Assembly (NCBI RefSeq): GCF_014652815.1
Contig: NZ_BMZN01000002.1
Span: forward strand, 212,169-276,168
From: Alcaligenes pakistanensis
GTDB lineage: Bacteria > Pseudomonadota > Gammaproteobacteria > Burkholderiales > Burkholderiaceae_B
Reading direction: 5' to 3'
Length of the DNA stretch: 64,000 nucleotides
Shown one piece after another: positions 9,117-18,810 of the stretch. Below the pieces are notes generated by a model, which was not told the origin of the DNA, ran no database searches, and saw only the letters and a list, made by a program, of their open reading frames with translations. Position numbers and translations under genes: made by a program. Position 1 is the stretch's first letter, and each line of letters starts with the position of its first letter.

Positions 9117-11369
9117 TTAGAACTCCATCGTTGCCGATAGCATGAAGGTTCGCGGTGCGCCCACGGCCAAGCTGGTGAAGTGCGGTTTGGCCCAGTAGGC
9201 CTTGTTCGCCACGTTATTCACGGTAGCCCGCAAGGTCAGGGGATGGCCGGAGAGCTTGGTGCGATAGCGTGCGCCCAGATCAAACACGGTGTGGCCGGGG
9301 ATGGACAAGGAATTATCCGCGCTCAGATATTGCTTGGATGACGTGGTGGCGTTGGCCATCACGGTCAGTCCTTGCAGGTTGGGCACATCCCACTCCACGC
9401 CCAGCTTGGCTTGCCATTTGGGTAGGCCCGTTGCCTGGCGGCCTTGCTCCGCCGGGTTGGCGGCTTTGGTTATTTCCGGGTGGGAGTAAGCCACGCCACC
9501 CATCAGACGCACACCTTCCAATGGGGAACCGAAAAAGCCCCATTCAATGCCTCGGTTGCGCTGTTCGCCACCGAAGGAAAAGATGTTGGTGAATGGGTCG
9601 GTGTAGCTGCCGGGGCGTTTGATTTCGTACAGAGCAAGGGTGTGGGCAAAGTCACCCAGATCCAGCTTCAGGCCCACCTCTTTTTGTTTGGTCTTGTAGG
9701 GAGCGAAAACCTGGCCTGCGTTGTTGGCGGTGTTGGGAGCAATCGCGCCTTGGGACAAGCCCTCGATGTAGTTGGCGTAGACCGAGACTTGATCGGTGGC
9801 TTTCACTAGGAAGGCGACGGCGGGAGTGGTCGCACTTTCCTTGTAACGTTCGCCCGTGCGTTGGCCGGTGGTGCCGTTAAAGCTCTCGTTGATCACTTGC
9901 TGACGACGTGCACCCAATGTTACTTGCACGCGGTCATCGGCAAAGGATAGGGTGTCGGCAAAACCGACGCTCTTCAAACGGGTTTTTGTGGTGCTGATCA
10001 GCGGGATGTTGTTCGGTAGCGATGGCTCGGGGCCCCAGACCGGATCATAGATATTGGTTTCCCACGCGCTAGGCAACAGGTTGCGAAAGCCGCTTAGATC
10101 GTAGTCTTCGTTGTACTGGGTGGCGTTGATGGCGAATTGATGACCAACTGGGCCGGTCTGCAATTTACCCATCAGGCCTACTTCAGCGGTATTGCGCTTC
10201 ATCTCGTCAGCCACGCCGCTGAAGTTGATTCTGAAGTCGCCCGCATTATTGATGACCTGACCCGCGCCCATATTGGATTGAAATTTGGTGCGGCTGACCC
10301 CGGCGGCGGCATAGGCGGTGAATTGATCGTTCAGATCGAACTCGCCACGGATCATGGCGCCTTTGTCGGTGGTGTCATAGAAGGCCCAAGGTGGGTTCCA
10401 CGAGACATCGGGTTTGGGTGGTTTGGGTAGTTCTACACCGGGGTTCAAAGTCAGACCTCGTGTCAAACCGTAGGCCCGGTCTTTGCTGTGGAACAGGTCG
10501 GCAGACAGGCGCACACGCTCGCCACGCCAATCCAGGCCCAGAGAGGTTTGGGTAATTTTTTTGTCCTGGTCTTTGACAGTGATCTCGCCATCGCGGTAGG
10601 CCGTGTTCAGGCGTACACCAAATTGCTTGTTCTCGCCAAAGCGACGGCCCAGGTCGACGTGGCCACCGAAGTGCGAGTCGGACATATAGCTGCCCGTTAC
10701 GCGAAACAGGGGGTCGTCACCAGCGCGTTTGGTGACCAGGTTTACCGCCCCGCCTGCCGAGCCTTTAGGAGGCATGCCATTAAGCAGGGCGGAGGGGCCT
10801 TTCAGTACTTCCACACGCTCATACGCTTCAGGAGAGTTGCGGTAGTAGCCGCCCATCCCGGCCAAGCCATTGACGGTGACATCGCCTACATCAGAGCGGA
10901 AACCGCGAATGGAGTAGCTCTCGTTGCTCTCGCCTGCAATGCCGCTCATGAATACGCTGGGGTCGGTTTTGGCGATGACTTCGCTGATATCCCGTGCCTG
11001 CTGGTCGGCAATGTATTGCTCGGTGTAGCTGATGGTGTTGAAGGGCGTTTCCATGAAATCTTTGGTGCCCAGCAAACCTACACGTCCGCCGGTAGCCACT
11101 TGCCCGCCTGCGTAGTTTTCTACGACTTTATCGCGCTGACCTTTAACGGTGACTGATGGCAGGGTGACGACGTCATCGGCCTGGGTGGCCGTACGGTTTT
11201 GTGCCTGTGCGGATGAGCTCATCAAGGCCAGCGTGCTGGCCCCCAAACCCAGTATTAAGGCCATTTGTACGGCGTTGAAGGTGCGATTCAGCGCAAAGCC
11301 AGAACGGCCAGAATCGCTGTCTTTACGTATCGAGGGCGCAAACGTCCCATATTGGCGTGGTGTATGCAT
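9117..11369 (-). CDS. TonB-dependent siderophore receptor (BauA/FhuE-like)
   Basis: A 750-residue outer-membrane receptor. An extended signal region ends near SSSAQAQ, and a TonB box-like VTLPSVTVKG follows. The plug domain is visible as YSIRGFRSDVGDVTVNG and ERVEVLKGPSALLNGMPPKGSAGGAVNLVTKR (about 140-220 in two stretches), then a 22-strand barrel ending in the aromatic C-terminus ATMEF. It takes a ferric siderophore across the outer membrane using TonB energy. It is the last gene of the seven-gene siderophore operon, separated from the binding protein gene by 110 bp that hold an inverted repeat. AAGGACA precedes the ATG. The siderophore is not known. Confidence 0.93.
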   Translation of the reverse strand: MHTPRQYGTFAPSIRKDSDSGRSGFALNRTFNAVQMALILGLGASTLALMSSSAQAQNRTATQADDVVTLPSVTVKGQRDKVVENYAGGQVATGGRVGLLGTKDFMETPFNTISYTEQYIADQQARDISEVIAKTDPSVFMSGIAGESNESYSIRGFRSDVGDVTVNGLAGMGGYYRNSPEAYERVEVLKGPSALLNGMPPKGSAGGAVNLVTKRAGDDPLFRVTGSYMSDSHFGGHVDLGRRFGENKQFGVRLNTAYRDGEITVKDQDKKITQTSLGLDWRGERVRLSADLFHSKDRAYGLTRGLTLNPGVELPKPPKPDVSWNPPWAFYDTTDKGAMIRGEFDLNDQFTAYAAAGVSRTKFQSNMGAGQVINNAGDFRINFSGVADEMKRNTAEVGLMGKLQTGPVGHQFAINATQYNEDYDLSGFRNLLPSAWETNIYDPVWGPEPSLPNNIPLISTTKTRLKSVGFADTLSFADDRVQVTLGARRQQVINESFNGTTGQRTGERYKESATTPAVAFLVKATDQVSVYANYIEGLSQGAIAPNTANNAGQVFAPYKTKQKEVGLKLDLGDFAHTLALYEIKRPGSYTDPFTNIFSFGGEQRNRGIEWGFFGSPLEGVRLMGGVAYSHPEITKAANPAEQGRQATGLPKWQAKLGVEWDVPNLQGLTVMANATTSSKQYLSADNSLSIPGHTVFDLGARYRTKLSGHPLTLRATVNNVANKAYWAKPHFTSLAVGAPRTFMLSATMEF

Positions 11370-11414
11370 GCCAGTGTCCTTTAGGTAGCGGGGTGTTTCT
11401 TTTGCTTTGATTAA

Positions 11415-11457
11415 GGTAAATAGAAATTGGATTGAGTCGCGTTGCTATCTATTTACC
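11415..11457. repeat. Inverted repeat between binding-protein and receptor genes
   Basis: GGTAAATAG (11415-11423) and CTATTTACC (11449-11457) are perfect 9-bp arms separated by 25 bases, in the only sizeable gap (110 bp) of the siderophore operon. It may be a stem-loop controlling the ratio of receptor to upstream mRNA, or an operator for a separate receptor promoter. It has no T run, so it is not an intrinsic terminator. Confidence 0.5.
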
Positions 11458-11478
11458 GGGTAAAAAGATTGAAATTAA

Positions 11479-12480
11479 TTAGTCTTGGTAGGCCTTGATG
11501 ACGTCATCAATAATCAGTTCCAGCGAGGTGACGCTAGCGGCGGTGACGTACCAGGCTTGGGCATCGGCAAAGATCACGCGGCCGTTTTGCCAGGCTTTGG
11601 TTTCACGCAGCAACGGGTTGCTCAAGCTGTCGGCATCCAGGGCAGGGCGGCGCTCCATCACGGCGGTACGGTCAATGATGTAAATAATGTCCGGGTTGGC
11701 TTGCTGGATGAACTCGCTGGAAACGGGTTGTCCGTGCAGGCCGGTTTCTACTGTCGGGCTGGCAGGGTGTACGCCCAGCGCATTGAAGACAAAACCGTAG
11801 CGGGACTGCACTCCGAAGGAGCTGAACGAGCCGTTGTTATGCAAAACAATCAGGGCTTTTTCTGGACGATCCTGGGTGATTTGTTTGGCTTGGGCGACTT
11901 TGGCATCCAGCTCGGCCACTTTTTGTTGGGCTAGCTTTTCTTTTTCAAAAATCGAACCCAGGGTCAGCAGGTGATTCTTGATGACTTCAATGTGATTGAC
12001 CTGGCTATCGCGGTAATCCACATCGAAGTGAATGGTGGGGGCGATCTGGCTCAGTTCCTTGTAGTGATTGGCTTGCAAAGAGGTAATCAGAATCAGGTCG
12101 GGTTTGGTCGCGTAAACCTGTTCCACATTGGGTTGCACAATGGCGCCGGTATCCTGAATCTGCGGGGCATTTTTGTACTTGGCCAGAAAGTCAGGGATAA
12201 AGTCTTTGGGCATGCCCACAAGGGGTATGTCCAAAGCATCCAGAAAGTCCACTTCATTCATGTCCAGAGCCACCACGCGCTGGGGCAGTTTTTCGATGCG
12301 GGTGGAGCCCAGCTTGTGCTCGACCACAATGGGTTCGTAACGGGCGTTGGTTTCAGGGCTGACGGCGGCTTGTGGTGCTGGTGTTTCCGCTGCTGCCTGG
12401 GTCTTTTTCTCGCAGCCTTGCAAGGCAAAGCTGGTGGCCACAAACAGGGCAATCAGCCCGTATCTGTGTTTGGCGATCAT
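11479..12480 (-). CDS. Siderophore ABC transporter substrate-binding lipoprotein (FatB/BauB-like)
   Basis: A 333-residue lipoprotein. The start at 12480 is taken because it overlaps the ATPase stop as ATGA; an upstream in-frame Met would lie inside that gene. The signal LIALFVATSFALQGC has a lipobox with Cys at about residue 23, so the protein is anchored in the periplasm. The class III binding-protein (Peripla_BP_2) fold is shown by RVVALDMNEVDFLDALDIPLVG and by KPDLILITSLQ. It matches the FatB/YclQ/VctP/BauB group that binds catecholate or mixed ferric siderophores and delivers them to the BtuC-type permeases encoded upstream. Confidence 0.92.
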   Translation of the reverse strand: MIAKHRYGLIALFVATSFALQGCEKKTQAAAETPAPQAAVSPETNARYEPIVVEHKLGSTRIEKLPQRVVALDMNEVDFLDALDIPLVGMPKDFIPDFLAKYKNAPQIQDTGAIVQPNVEQVYATKPDLILITSLQANHYKELSQIAPTIHFDVDYRDSQVNHIEVIKNHLLTLGSIFEKEKLAQQKVAELDAKVAQAKQITQDRPEKALIVLHNNGSFSSFGVQSRYGFVFNALGVHPASPTVETGLHGQPVSSEFIQQANPDIIYIIDRTAVMERRPALDADSLSNPLLRETKAWQNGRVIFADAQAWYVTAASVTSLELIIDDVIKAYQD

Positions 12481-13253
12481 GCTAGTTCTCCTGATGGGGT
12501 GAAGTAATTGCACAGGCGGCCATGCTCGCTGTGCGTAATCTCGAAATCCAGGCCATAGAGTTCAGCCAGACGTGCTTCGGTGATGACTTCAGACACCGGA
12601 CCTGCGCAGTACAGGGCACCGTTTTTCATGGCCACAATGTGATCGGAGTAATTGGCGGCAAAGTTGATGTCATGCACCACCAGAATCACGGTGCGACCAT
12701 ACTCGTCGCATAGTCGCCGCAAGGCGCGCATGATTTGCACGGCGTGCTTGATGTCCAGGTTGTTAAGCGGCTCGTCCAGTAGCAGATAGTCGGTTTGCTG
12801 GGCAATGGTCATGGCCAGAAAAGCCATCTGGCGCTGGCCACCGCTTAGTTCGTCCAGATAGGACTGGCGCAAGGGTTCAAGCGACAGAAATTGAATGGCT
12901 TCGGAGATGGCTTGCCGGTCTACGGTGGTCAGTGCGCCCCGGCTATAGGGGAAGCGGCCAAAGGCGACCAGTTCTTCCACTGTCAGGCGTAGATTGAAAT
13001 CAGGAGCTTGGCGCAGGGTCGCCACCCGGCGCGCATAGTCGGCAACACGTATGTCTGCAATGTTGCGGCCGTCCAGTTGGATCTGGCCTTCGTCGGCCTC
13101 CAGCAGGCGGGCAATACTCATCAATAAGGTGGTTTTACCAGCCCCATTGGGGCCAATCAGGGAGCTTAGCTGTCCGGTAGGAAACTGCGCACTTACCTTG
13201 GAGAGTACGGTCTTGTTCTTGTAGTGTTTGGAGAGCTGATTGATCGTAATCAT
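12477..13253 (-). CDS. Siderophore ABC transporter ATP-binding protein (BauE/FatE-like)
   Basis: A 258-residue FepC-type ATPase. Walker A is GPNGAGKTTLL (about residue 36), the ABC signature is LSGGQRQM (about 136), Walker B is DYLLLDEPLNNLD, and the H-loop is VVHDINFA. The ATG at 13253 overlaps the upstream permease stop as ATGA, which decides the start over an earlier in-frame Met. It powers import through the two permeases and binding protein of the same operon, at the cytoplasmic face of the inner membrane. Confidence 0.94.
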   Translation of the reverse strand: MITINQLSKHYKNKTVLSKVSAQFPTGQLSSLIGPNGAGKTTLLMSIARLLEADEGQIQLDGRNIADIRVADYARRVATLRQAPDFNLRLTVEELVAFGRFPYSRGALTTVDRQAISEAIQFLSLEPLRQSYLDELSGGQRQMAFLAMTIAQQTDYLLLDEPLNNLDIKHAVQIMRALRRLCDEYGRTVILVVHDINFAANYSDHIVAMKNGALYCAGPVSEVITEARLAELYGLDFEITHSEHGRLCNYFTPSGELA

Positions 13254-14191
13254 GCTGTGCCTCGGGTACGAACCATCAGTCCCAGAAAGTACGCGCCGCA
13301 CACCAGGTTGACGAGTATCCCGACGGTCGTGCGGTAGTTGAAAAGGTGTTCCACCGCCAATTGCGCCAGCAGAAACATGATGACGGCAATGGCGCAGCCT
13401 AATGGCAGCGTGACCTTATGTTGGAAGCTGCGGGCCAGCGCATAGCTGGTGTTGGCCACAAAAATCCCCATAAAGGCGGTAGGTCCGAGCAGGCTGGTGG
13501 AGATGGCGACTAGTGCAGCAATCAGGGCAAGTTGAATGCGCACGGTACGGCGGTAATCGACCCCCAGGGAAATGGCTTGTTCACGGCCTAAGGAAAGCAC
13601 GTCCAGCGTGGGCAAGCTGCGCAGGCTGCCCAGGCAAATACCTCCCACCAGAAGGGCGGACACCAGCAATTGCAAAGGCTCGGCCCGGTTAAAGGATGCC
13701 TGGCTAAAGCCCAGCAAAATAGAGAACTCGCCGGGGCTGATTTTTAGCTGCACAAATTGGGTGAAGGTACTGATGATCATGGTCAGCACCAGCCCCATCA
13801 GTAGCAGGAAATACACATTGTTTTTGCCTTGGCGAAACAGCCAGTGATGGATAGCCAGTGAATAGGCCAGCATCAGCGCAATGGATAGCACCACATTGCC
13901 ATTGGCCCCCAGCATCACTAGACTTTGTGTGCCCAGTAGCAAGATCAGCAGGGACTGAAATAGAAGGTACACCGCCTCATAACCCATGATGGCGGGCGTC
14001 AGAATGCGGTTGCCAGTAATGGTCTGGAAAACAATCGATGCCCAAGCAACGCAGACGCCACCAATGATCATGGCCGCCAAGCGGTTCAGGCGTTTGGGAA
14101 TGATGTAGTCAAGATCCAGACCGGAGCGATAGAACACAAAGCTCAGGGCCAGCACGATGAACACAAACCAGACCAGATACCGCTGTTTCAT
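13250..14191 (-). CDS. Siderophore ABC transporter permease (BauC/FatC-like)
   Basis: A 313-residue FecCD/BtuC-family permease with about nine hydrophobic helices. The conserved coupling region is GLGREQAISLGVDYRRTVRIQLALIA and the following GPTAFMGIFVAN. It forms the membrane channel as a heterodimer with the permease encoded just upstream (4-bp ATGA overlap at both ends, meaning translational coupling). It imports the ferric siderophore handed over by the lipoprotein. Confidence 0.92.
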   Translation of the reverse strand: MKQRYLVWFVFIVLALSFVFYRSGLDLDYIIPKRLNRLAAMIIGGVCVAWASIVFQTITGNRILTPAIMGYEAVYLLFQSLLILLLGTQSLVMLGANGNVVLSIALMLAYSLAIHHWLFRQGKNNVYFLLLMGLVLTMIISTFTQFVQLKISPGEFSILLGFSQASFNRAEPLQLLVSALLVGGICLGSLRSLPTLDVLSLGREQAISLGVDYRRTVRIQLALIAALVAISTSLLGPTAFMGIFVANTSYALARSFQHKVTLPLGCAIAVIMFLLAQLAVEHLFNYRTTVGILVNLVCGAYFLGLMVRTRGTA

Positions 14192-15135
14192 TGGTTCCTC
14201 CAGAAAATCAGGAACAGAAACAGCAGGCCACCCACACCGCCTGCGGTCAGGCCGATGGGGACTTCAAAAGGGTAGATGATGAGGCGGCCCAGAATGTCGC
14301 AAGCCAGCAGCAGGCAAGCACCCCCTAACGCCACAATGGGTAAGGTGCGGGCCAGATTGTCGCCATAGCGCAGCGCCACCAGATTGGGGATAACCAGACC
14401 AATAAAGGGGATGGCCCCGATAGTAATAACGGTAAGGGATACGGTCGTTGCGACCAGTATCAAGCCCAGGGCGACCGTGGTGGAGTAGTTCAGGCCCAGG
14501 CTGGTGGCCATGCCTTCACCCATGCCCAGCACCGTGAAGCGGTGTGCATACAAATAGGTGACCAGCACAATCGGCAGAATCAGATAAATGATCTCGTAAT
14601 TACCTTGCACGATCTTGGAGAAGTCGCCCAGCATCCAGCCCTGCATGCTTTGCAAAATCTGATGGTGGTAAGCGTAGAACTCGGCAATGGCGCTAAGCAC
14701 TCCTCCATACATCAGGCCAATCACAGGCACTAGCACGGTGTTTTTGAAGCGGATGCGGCGCACGATGGCAATGAAGATCAGGCTGGCGCCAAAGCAGAAT
14801 AAAAGGGCAAATAGCAGCTTTCCTGCTGTGCCGCTGCCGGGAGCCAGGGTCAGGGCAATCAGAATGCCCAGTTTGGCGGCATCCAGCCCGCCCGAGGTGG
14901 CGGGTTCAACAAATTTGTTGCGCACAATGTGCTGCAGGATCACCCCGCAGACGGACAGGCCTATCCCACTCAAGACCAGCGCCGCCAGTCGGGGCAGGCG
15001 GCTGGCTGTCAATGTCAGCCAGGCATCGCCTGAAAAGCTCCATAACTGTGTCCAGCTTATTTGCCGTGCACCTATCAGTAAGGACAGGCTGCACAGCATC
15101 AGGAACAACAGCACAAAGGATCTGGCTCGCATCAC
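14188..15135 (-). CDS. Siderophore ABC transporter permease (BauD/FatD-like)
   Basis: A 315-residue FecCD/BtuC-family permease. Family marks are the N-terminal RLPRLAALVLSGIGLSVCG, the GLNYSTTVALG coupling segment, and GAIPFIGLVIPN near residue 235. It pairs with the next permease of the operon. Its start overlaps the stop of the ABC half-transporter upstream, so the whole block 18679 to 11479 is translationally coupled. Confidence 0.92.
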   Translation of the reverse strand: MMRARSFVLLFLMLCSLSLLIGARQISWTQLWSFSGDAWLTLTASRLPRLAALVLSGIGLSVCGVILQHIVRNKFVEPATSGGLDAAKLGILIALTLAPGSGTAGKLLFALLFCFGASLIFIAIVRRIRFKNTVLVPVIGLMYGGVLSAIAEFYAYHHQILQSMQGWMLGDFSKIVQGNYEIIYLILPIVLVTYLYAHRFTVLGMGEGMATSLGLNYSTTVALGLILVATTVSLTVITIGAIPFIGLVIPNLVALRYGDNLARTLPIVALGGACLLLACDILGRLIIYPFEVPIGLTAGGVGGLLFLFLIFWRNQ

Positions 15136-16898
15136 ACACCGTTATCTTGTGCAGCAGTGGCAATACGCCAGCCTTTGGCTGTTTGACGTTGATTCAGGAA
15201 GTGGGCGTAACGTCCCTGGCTTGCACGAAGTTGCGCCGGTGGGCCTTGCTCGATGATCTGGCCGTTTTCCAGCACCACGATCTGATCGGCCATAGCCACA
15301 GTAGAGAGTTGGTGAGCAATCACGATCAGAGTACGTTTGCCACGCAGACGGGCCAGGGCTTGAGCAATGGCAGCCTGGTTTTCGGCATCCAGCGCGGCAG
15401 TGGCTTCGTCCACCAGCAAAATGGGGGCGTTCTTGATCAGGGCGCGGGCAATCGCAATGCGCTGGCGCTCGCCACCGGACAGACGGGCTCCGCCTTCGCC
15501 CACGGTGGTGTCCAAGCCTTCTGGCAGACGCGCGATGATTTCGCTGACACCGGCTTGCTCCACCGCATCCAGCAGTTCGGCCTCGCTAGCATCAGGTTTG
15601 CCCAGGCGGATGTTCTCGGCAATGCTGCCTGCGAACAGATAATCGTCCTGGAAAATCTGGCTGATTTGCGTGGCTAACTGAGTGCTGCTGATCTGGCGTA
15701 CATCCACGCCACCAATGGAGACACTGCCCTGGCTGACATCAAAGAAACGGGCAATCAGTCGGGCCAGCGTGGTTTTGCCCGAGCCGGATTCCCCAATCAA
15801 GGCCACCATGCTACCTGCAGCAATGTTCAGGCTGACGCCGTTCAGCACATCGGGCTTGTCGGCGGCATAGCGGAAATGCACGTTGTTCAGTGCGATCGAA
15901 CCATCCACTGGGGCTTGTGAGATGGCAGGTTCAGGCAGTGGCTGAACAGTAAACAGCTCCTTGATGGCATCAAGCTGGCCGCGTGCGCCGCGCAGTACTT
16001 CGCCATAGCTGGCTACTTCCAGCAAAGAGTCGATGTAGCGCGCTGTCAGCAGCAAGGACACGATGACGGCAATGATTTCTGCACTGCTCATGCCCAGACC
16101 AGTATGGCGGTTCAGCCAAAGCGTGGCGGCAATCAGCAGGGCGGCAAAGGCAGCTTGCACGGCCCAGGCATTAAGTACCGCCGAGGCGGTGGATTGCCAG
16201 ATCAGTTTCTTGCCTGCCTGATGCTGACGCTCAATGGCCTCTTCCAGCAGGCGGGTACCGCCGCCTTCCCCATTGAAAGCGCGCAGCACAGATTGGGCTT
16301 GGGCGAACTCCACGACACGTTGACTCGCGTGGGCGAAATGGGCCTGGAATGCATCATCGGCTTTGCGGCCCAAATGGGCCGTCAGGGCCAGAACAGCGGC
16401 CAGCAAAGGCAGGACAATCAAGGCAATCAGACCCAGTTGCCAATGCAGAATAAACAAGGCCACAACCAGCACAATAGGCGTCACAATCCCGGCGATTAGT
16501 GGGGTGAAAACGTGGGCCGGTAATTGGGCCACGGACATCATGCCTTGGGTAACGATGTGCCCCAGTCGCGCCGTGTTTTGGGCGGAGAACCAGCCTACCG
16601 GCAATTGAGCGATATGCTCGCCAAGACGATGACGGCCACCTTGCAGTATTGCGGCACCGACGTTCACACCGGCTTGTTCCACATGACGACGCCATGACCA
16701 GCAGATGGCAACGCCAAGCAATAGGACGATCAACCAGCCACCTGCTTGTTTGGGTGCGCCATTTAGCAGGTGAGTGAAAATGGGGACCAACGTTGTCATG
16801 GTCAGGCCACACAGCAGGCCGTACAGAATCGCCATCCAAATATAACGGCGGAAAATCGGGGCATCATTACCCAGCAAGCGAATCAGGGTCTTTAGCAT
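15132..16898 (-). CDS. ABC half-transporter, IrtB/YbtQ/BarB-like (siderophore)
   Basis: A 588-residue half-transporter: six membrane helices (residues 1-310) then a nucleotide-binding domain with Walker A GESGSGKTTLA, Q-loop FQDDYLF, signature LSGGERQRIAIARAL, Walker B ILLVDEATAALD and AHQLSTV. It forms a heterodimer with the protein encoded immediately upstream (7-bp overlap). Relatives include IrtAB and YbtPQ, which import ferric siderophores despite an exporter fold, and BarAB, linked to acinetobactin release. Direction of transport is therefore not settled by sequence. It lacks the extra siderophore-interacting reductase domain of IrtA. Confidence 0.9.
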   Translation of the reverse strand: MLKTLIRLLGNDAPIFRRYIWMAILYGLLCGLTMTTLVPIFTHLLNGAPKQAGGWLIVLLLGVAICWSWRRHVEQAGVNVGAAILQGGRHRLGEHIAQLPVGWFSAQNTARLGHIVTQGMMSVAQLPAHVFTPLIAGIVTPIVLVVALFILHWQLGLIALIVLPLLAAVLALTAHLGRKADDAFQAHFAHASQRVVEFAQAQSVLRAFNGEGGGTRLLEEAIERQHQAGKKLIWQSTASAVLNAWAVQAAFAALLIAATLWLNRHTGLGMSSAEIIAVIVSLLLTARYIDSLLEVASYGEVLRGARGQLDAIKELFTVQPLPEPAISQAPVDGSIALNNVHFRYAADKPDVLNGVSLNIAAGSMVALIGESGSGKTTLARLIARFFDVSQGSVSIGGVDVRQISSTQLATQISQIFQDDYLFAGSIAENIRLGKPDASEAELLDAVEQAGVSEIIARLPEGLDTTVGEGGARLSGGERQRIAIARALIKNAPILLVDEATAALDAENQAAIAQALARLRGKRTLIVIAHQLSTVAMADQIVVLENGQIIEQGPPAQLRASQGRYAHFLNQRQTAKGWRIATAAQDNGV

Positions 16899-18679
16899 GA
16901 TGTGTCCTTGGACGAGTTGTCGTAGCCACCCAGGGTCCAGAGCCGTGCATAACGCCCTTGTGTGGACAGCAGGCTGGCGTGATTGCCTTGCTCCGCAATA
17001 GCACCGTCTTCCAGCACCAGAATGCGGTCGGCGTGCATGATGGTGTCCAGGCGGTGGGCAATCACCAGCAAAGTGCGGTCTTGGGCAAAGCGCGACAGGG
17101 CATCCTGAATGGCGACTTCATTGCTGGCATCGGCAGCCGCAGTGGCTTCGTCCAGCACCAGAATGGGTGGGTCCAGCAAGACAGCACGTGCAATGCTGAC
17201 GCGCTGACGGTCGCCTCCCGAGAGCTGGGCATCTTCTCCGACTACGGAGTCGTAGCCACGTGGCAGGCTCAAGATACGGTCGTGAATATTGGCAGCACGG
17301 GCGGCGTCTTCAATCTCTTGCTGACTAGCGGAGGGACGGCCTAGAGCAATGTTCTCGCGCACGCTGGCATGAATCAGGCGTACTTCTTGCAGCACAAAGC
17401 CAATGCGGCGGTACAGCTCGGTGGATTCGATCTGGCGCAGGTCGACGCCGCCCAGGGTGATGCGGCCTGCGCTGGGATCAAAGAAGCGCAGCAGCAGGCG
17501 TGCGATGGTGGATTTGCCAGAGCCGGAGGAGCCCACAATGGCGGTAACTGTGCCGGGCTCCAGCGTAAAGCTGATGTTGTTCAGCGCTTGATGGCCTTCA
17601 CCATAGGCGTAGCTGACGTTTTCAACACGCACCTCCTGATTCGTGGGAGTTTGTTGCTGATCCGGGGTCAAGGACTCCAGTACCGGCGTTTTTAGCAAAG
17701 CCTGCACGCGCTGTGCCGCACCGGTCGCACCGCCCAGATCATGCAGCAGGGTATGCAGCAAGAGCAGCGGGGCACAAATGCCGGGGGCTACTAATGCGAA
17801 GGGGAGGATGTCCACGGGAGCAATCCAGTCCAGATAGCTGAACAGGGCACCGAAGATCAGCACGACACCTAATACGGTGACCGGGGCGATCATGGCGTGT
17901 GCGTGGGCCATGCGGGCGACCAGCGGGCGGGCAAAGTTCAGAAAAGCGTCGGCAAAGCCATCCACGGCCTTGCTATAGCCGCCATGTGCCTGCCCATTGG
18001 AACCAAAGGCTTTGACGACCGGGATACCGCTGACAAACTCCACCGTGGCGCTGTTCAGGCGGCCCAGTTTCTCCACGAAACCCTGCATGTTCGCGCTGCT
18101 GGCTTTCATGGCGTTGCGCAGGAACAGGAAGAAACCGGGGAAGGGTAGCAGAGCCACAATTGCCATGCGCCAGTCCATCACGAACAGATACAGCACGGAG
18201 ATCGCGATGGCACCTACCGCACGGCCTATCGAGGTGTAAAAGTGGGCGGTCAGGCTGTGCAGGGTGGCGATGTCGTCCTGCATGGCTTGTTTCACTTCGC
18301 CCGAAGCTTGGCCGGTAAACCAGCCTAGCGGTACTTTGGCCAGTCTTTGAGCGGCGTTTAGACGCAGGCTGCGAGTCAGCTGGTTGTCGGCCAGGTGGGC
18401 AAGTAGCTCACCCGCCGAGATCAGGGCCAGGCCCGCAAACATGCTGATGACGCTGAACAGTACCGTCCAGCCTATATCGCCTTGCAGCTCGCTAGACAGG
18501 GTGTCGCCCAGGGCCAGTTTGGCGATGTGGGCGATCCCGGCCAAAGGCACCAGGGTGAGCATTGAACCCAGCGCCGCCAGTACGGCGGCAACAATCAAAC
18601 GCGAGCGTATGGAGCTGAGGATCTGGCTGATGGGGCCAGGCTCTTTACGCGCGTCCGTAGCAGTTTCACGAGTGGTCAT
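16892..18679 (-). CDS. ABC half-transporter, IrtA/YbtP/BarA-like (siderophore), first gene of the operon
   Basis: A 595-residue half-transporter with an N-terminal six-helix domain (residues 25-320) and a C-terminal ATPase: Walker A GSSGSGKSTIA, Q-loop LQEVRLI, signature LSGGDRQRVSIARAV, Walker B ILVLDEATAAAD and IAHRLDTI. It is the promoter-proximal gene of the siderophore operon; the Fur-box promoter lies about 130 bp upstream. It pairs with the next gene product. Role is either import of the intact ferric siderophore across the inner membrane (IrtAB/YbtPQ model) or export (BarAB model). Confidence 0.9.
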   Translation of the reverse strand: MTTRETATDARKEPGPISQILSSIRSRLIVAAVLAALGSMLTLVPLAGIAHIAKLALGDTLSSELQGDIGWTVLFSVISMFAGLALISAGELLAHLADNQLTRSLRLNAAQRLAKVPLGWFTGQASGEVKQAMQDDIATLHSLTAHFYTSIGRAVGAIAISVLYLFVMDWRMAIVALLPFPGFFLFLRNAMKASSANMQGFVEKLGRLNSATVEFVSGIPVVKAFGSNGQAHGGYSKAVDGFADAFLNFARPLVARMAHAHAMIAPVTVLGVVLIFGALFSYLDWIAPVDILPFALVAPGICAPLLLLHTLLHDLGGATGAAQRVQALLKTPVLESLTPDQQQTPTNQEVRVENVSYAYGEGHQALNNISFTLEPGTVTAIVGSSGSGKSTIARLLLRFFDPSAGRITLGGVDLRQIESTELYRRIGFVLQEVRLIHASVRENIALGRPSASQQEIEDAARAANIHDRILSLPRGYDSVVGEDAQLSGGDRQRVSIARAVLLDPPILVLDEATAAADASNEVAIQDALSRFAQDRTLLVIAHRLDTIMHADRILVLEDGAIAEQGNHASLLSTQGRYARLWTLGGYDNSSKDTSC

Positions 18680-18810
18680 GAGCGTTACATACCCAGAAAT
18701 TCAAAGTACGAGACATGATTTCTGCGGGGTGTGGATGAGGGTCCAAGCGGGTGGCGGCTCAGATCCGACACCTTCATTGCTTATCCAAAAGCCGTAGAAA
18801 TCGGCTCTTT

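Noticed and set aside
15132..18679. CydDC-type cysteine/glutathione exporter
   Set aside because: The half-transporter pair overlaps a siderophore importer operon under a Fur box and no cytochrome bd genes are near; an IrtAB/BarAB role fits better.
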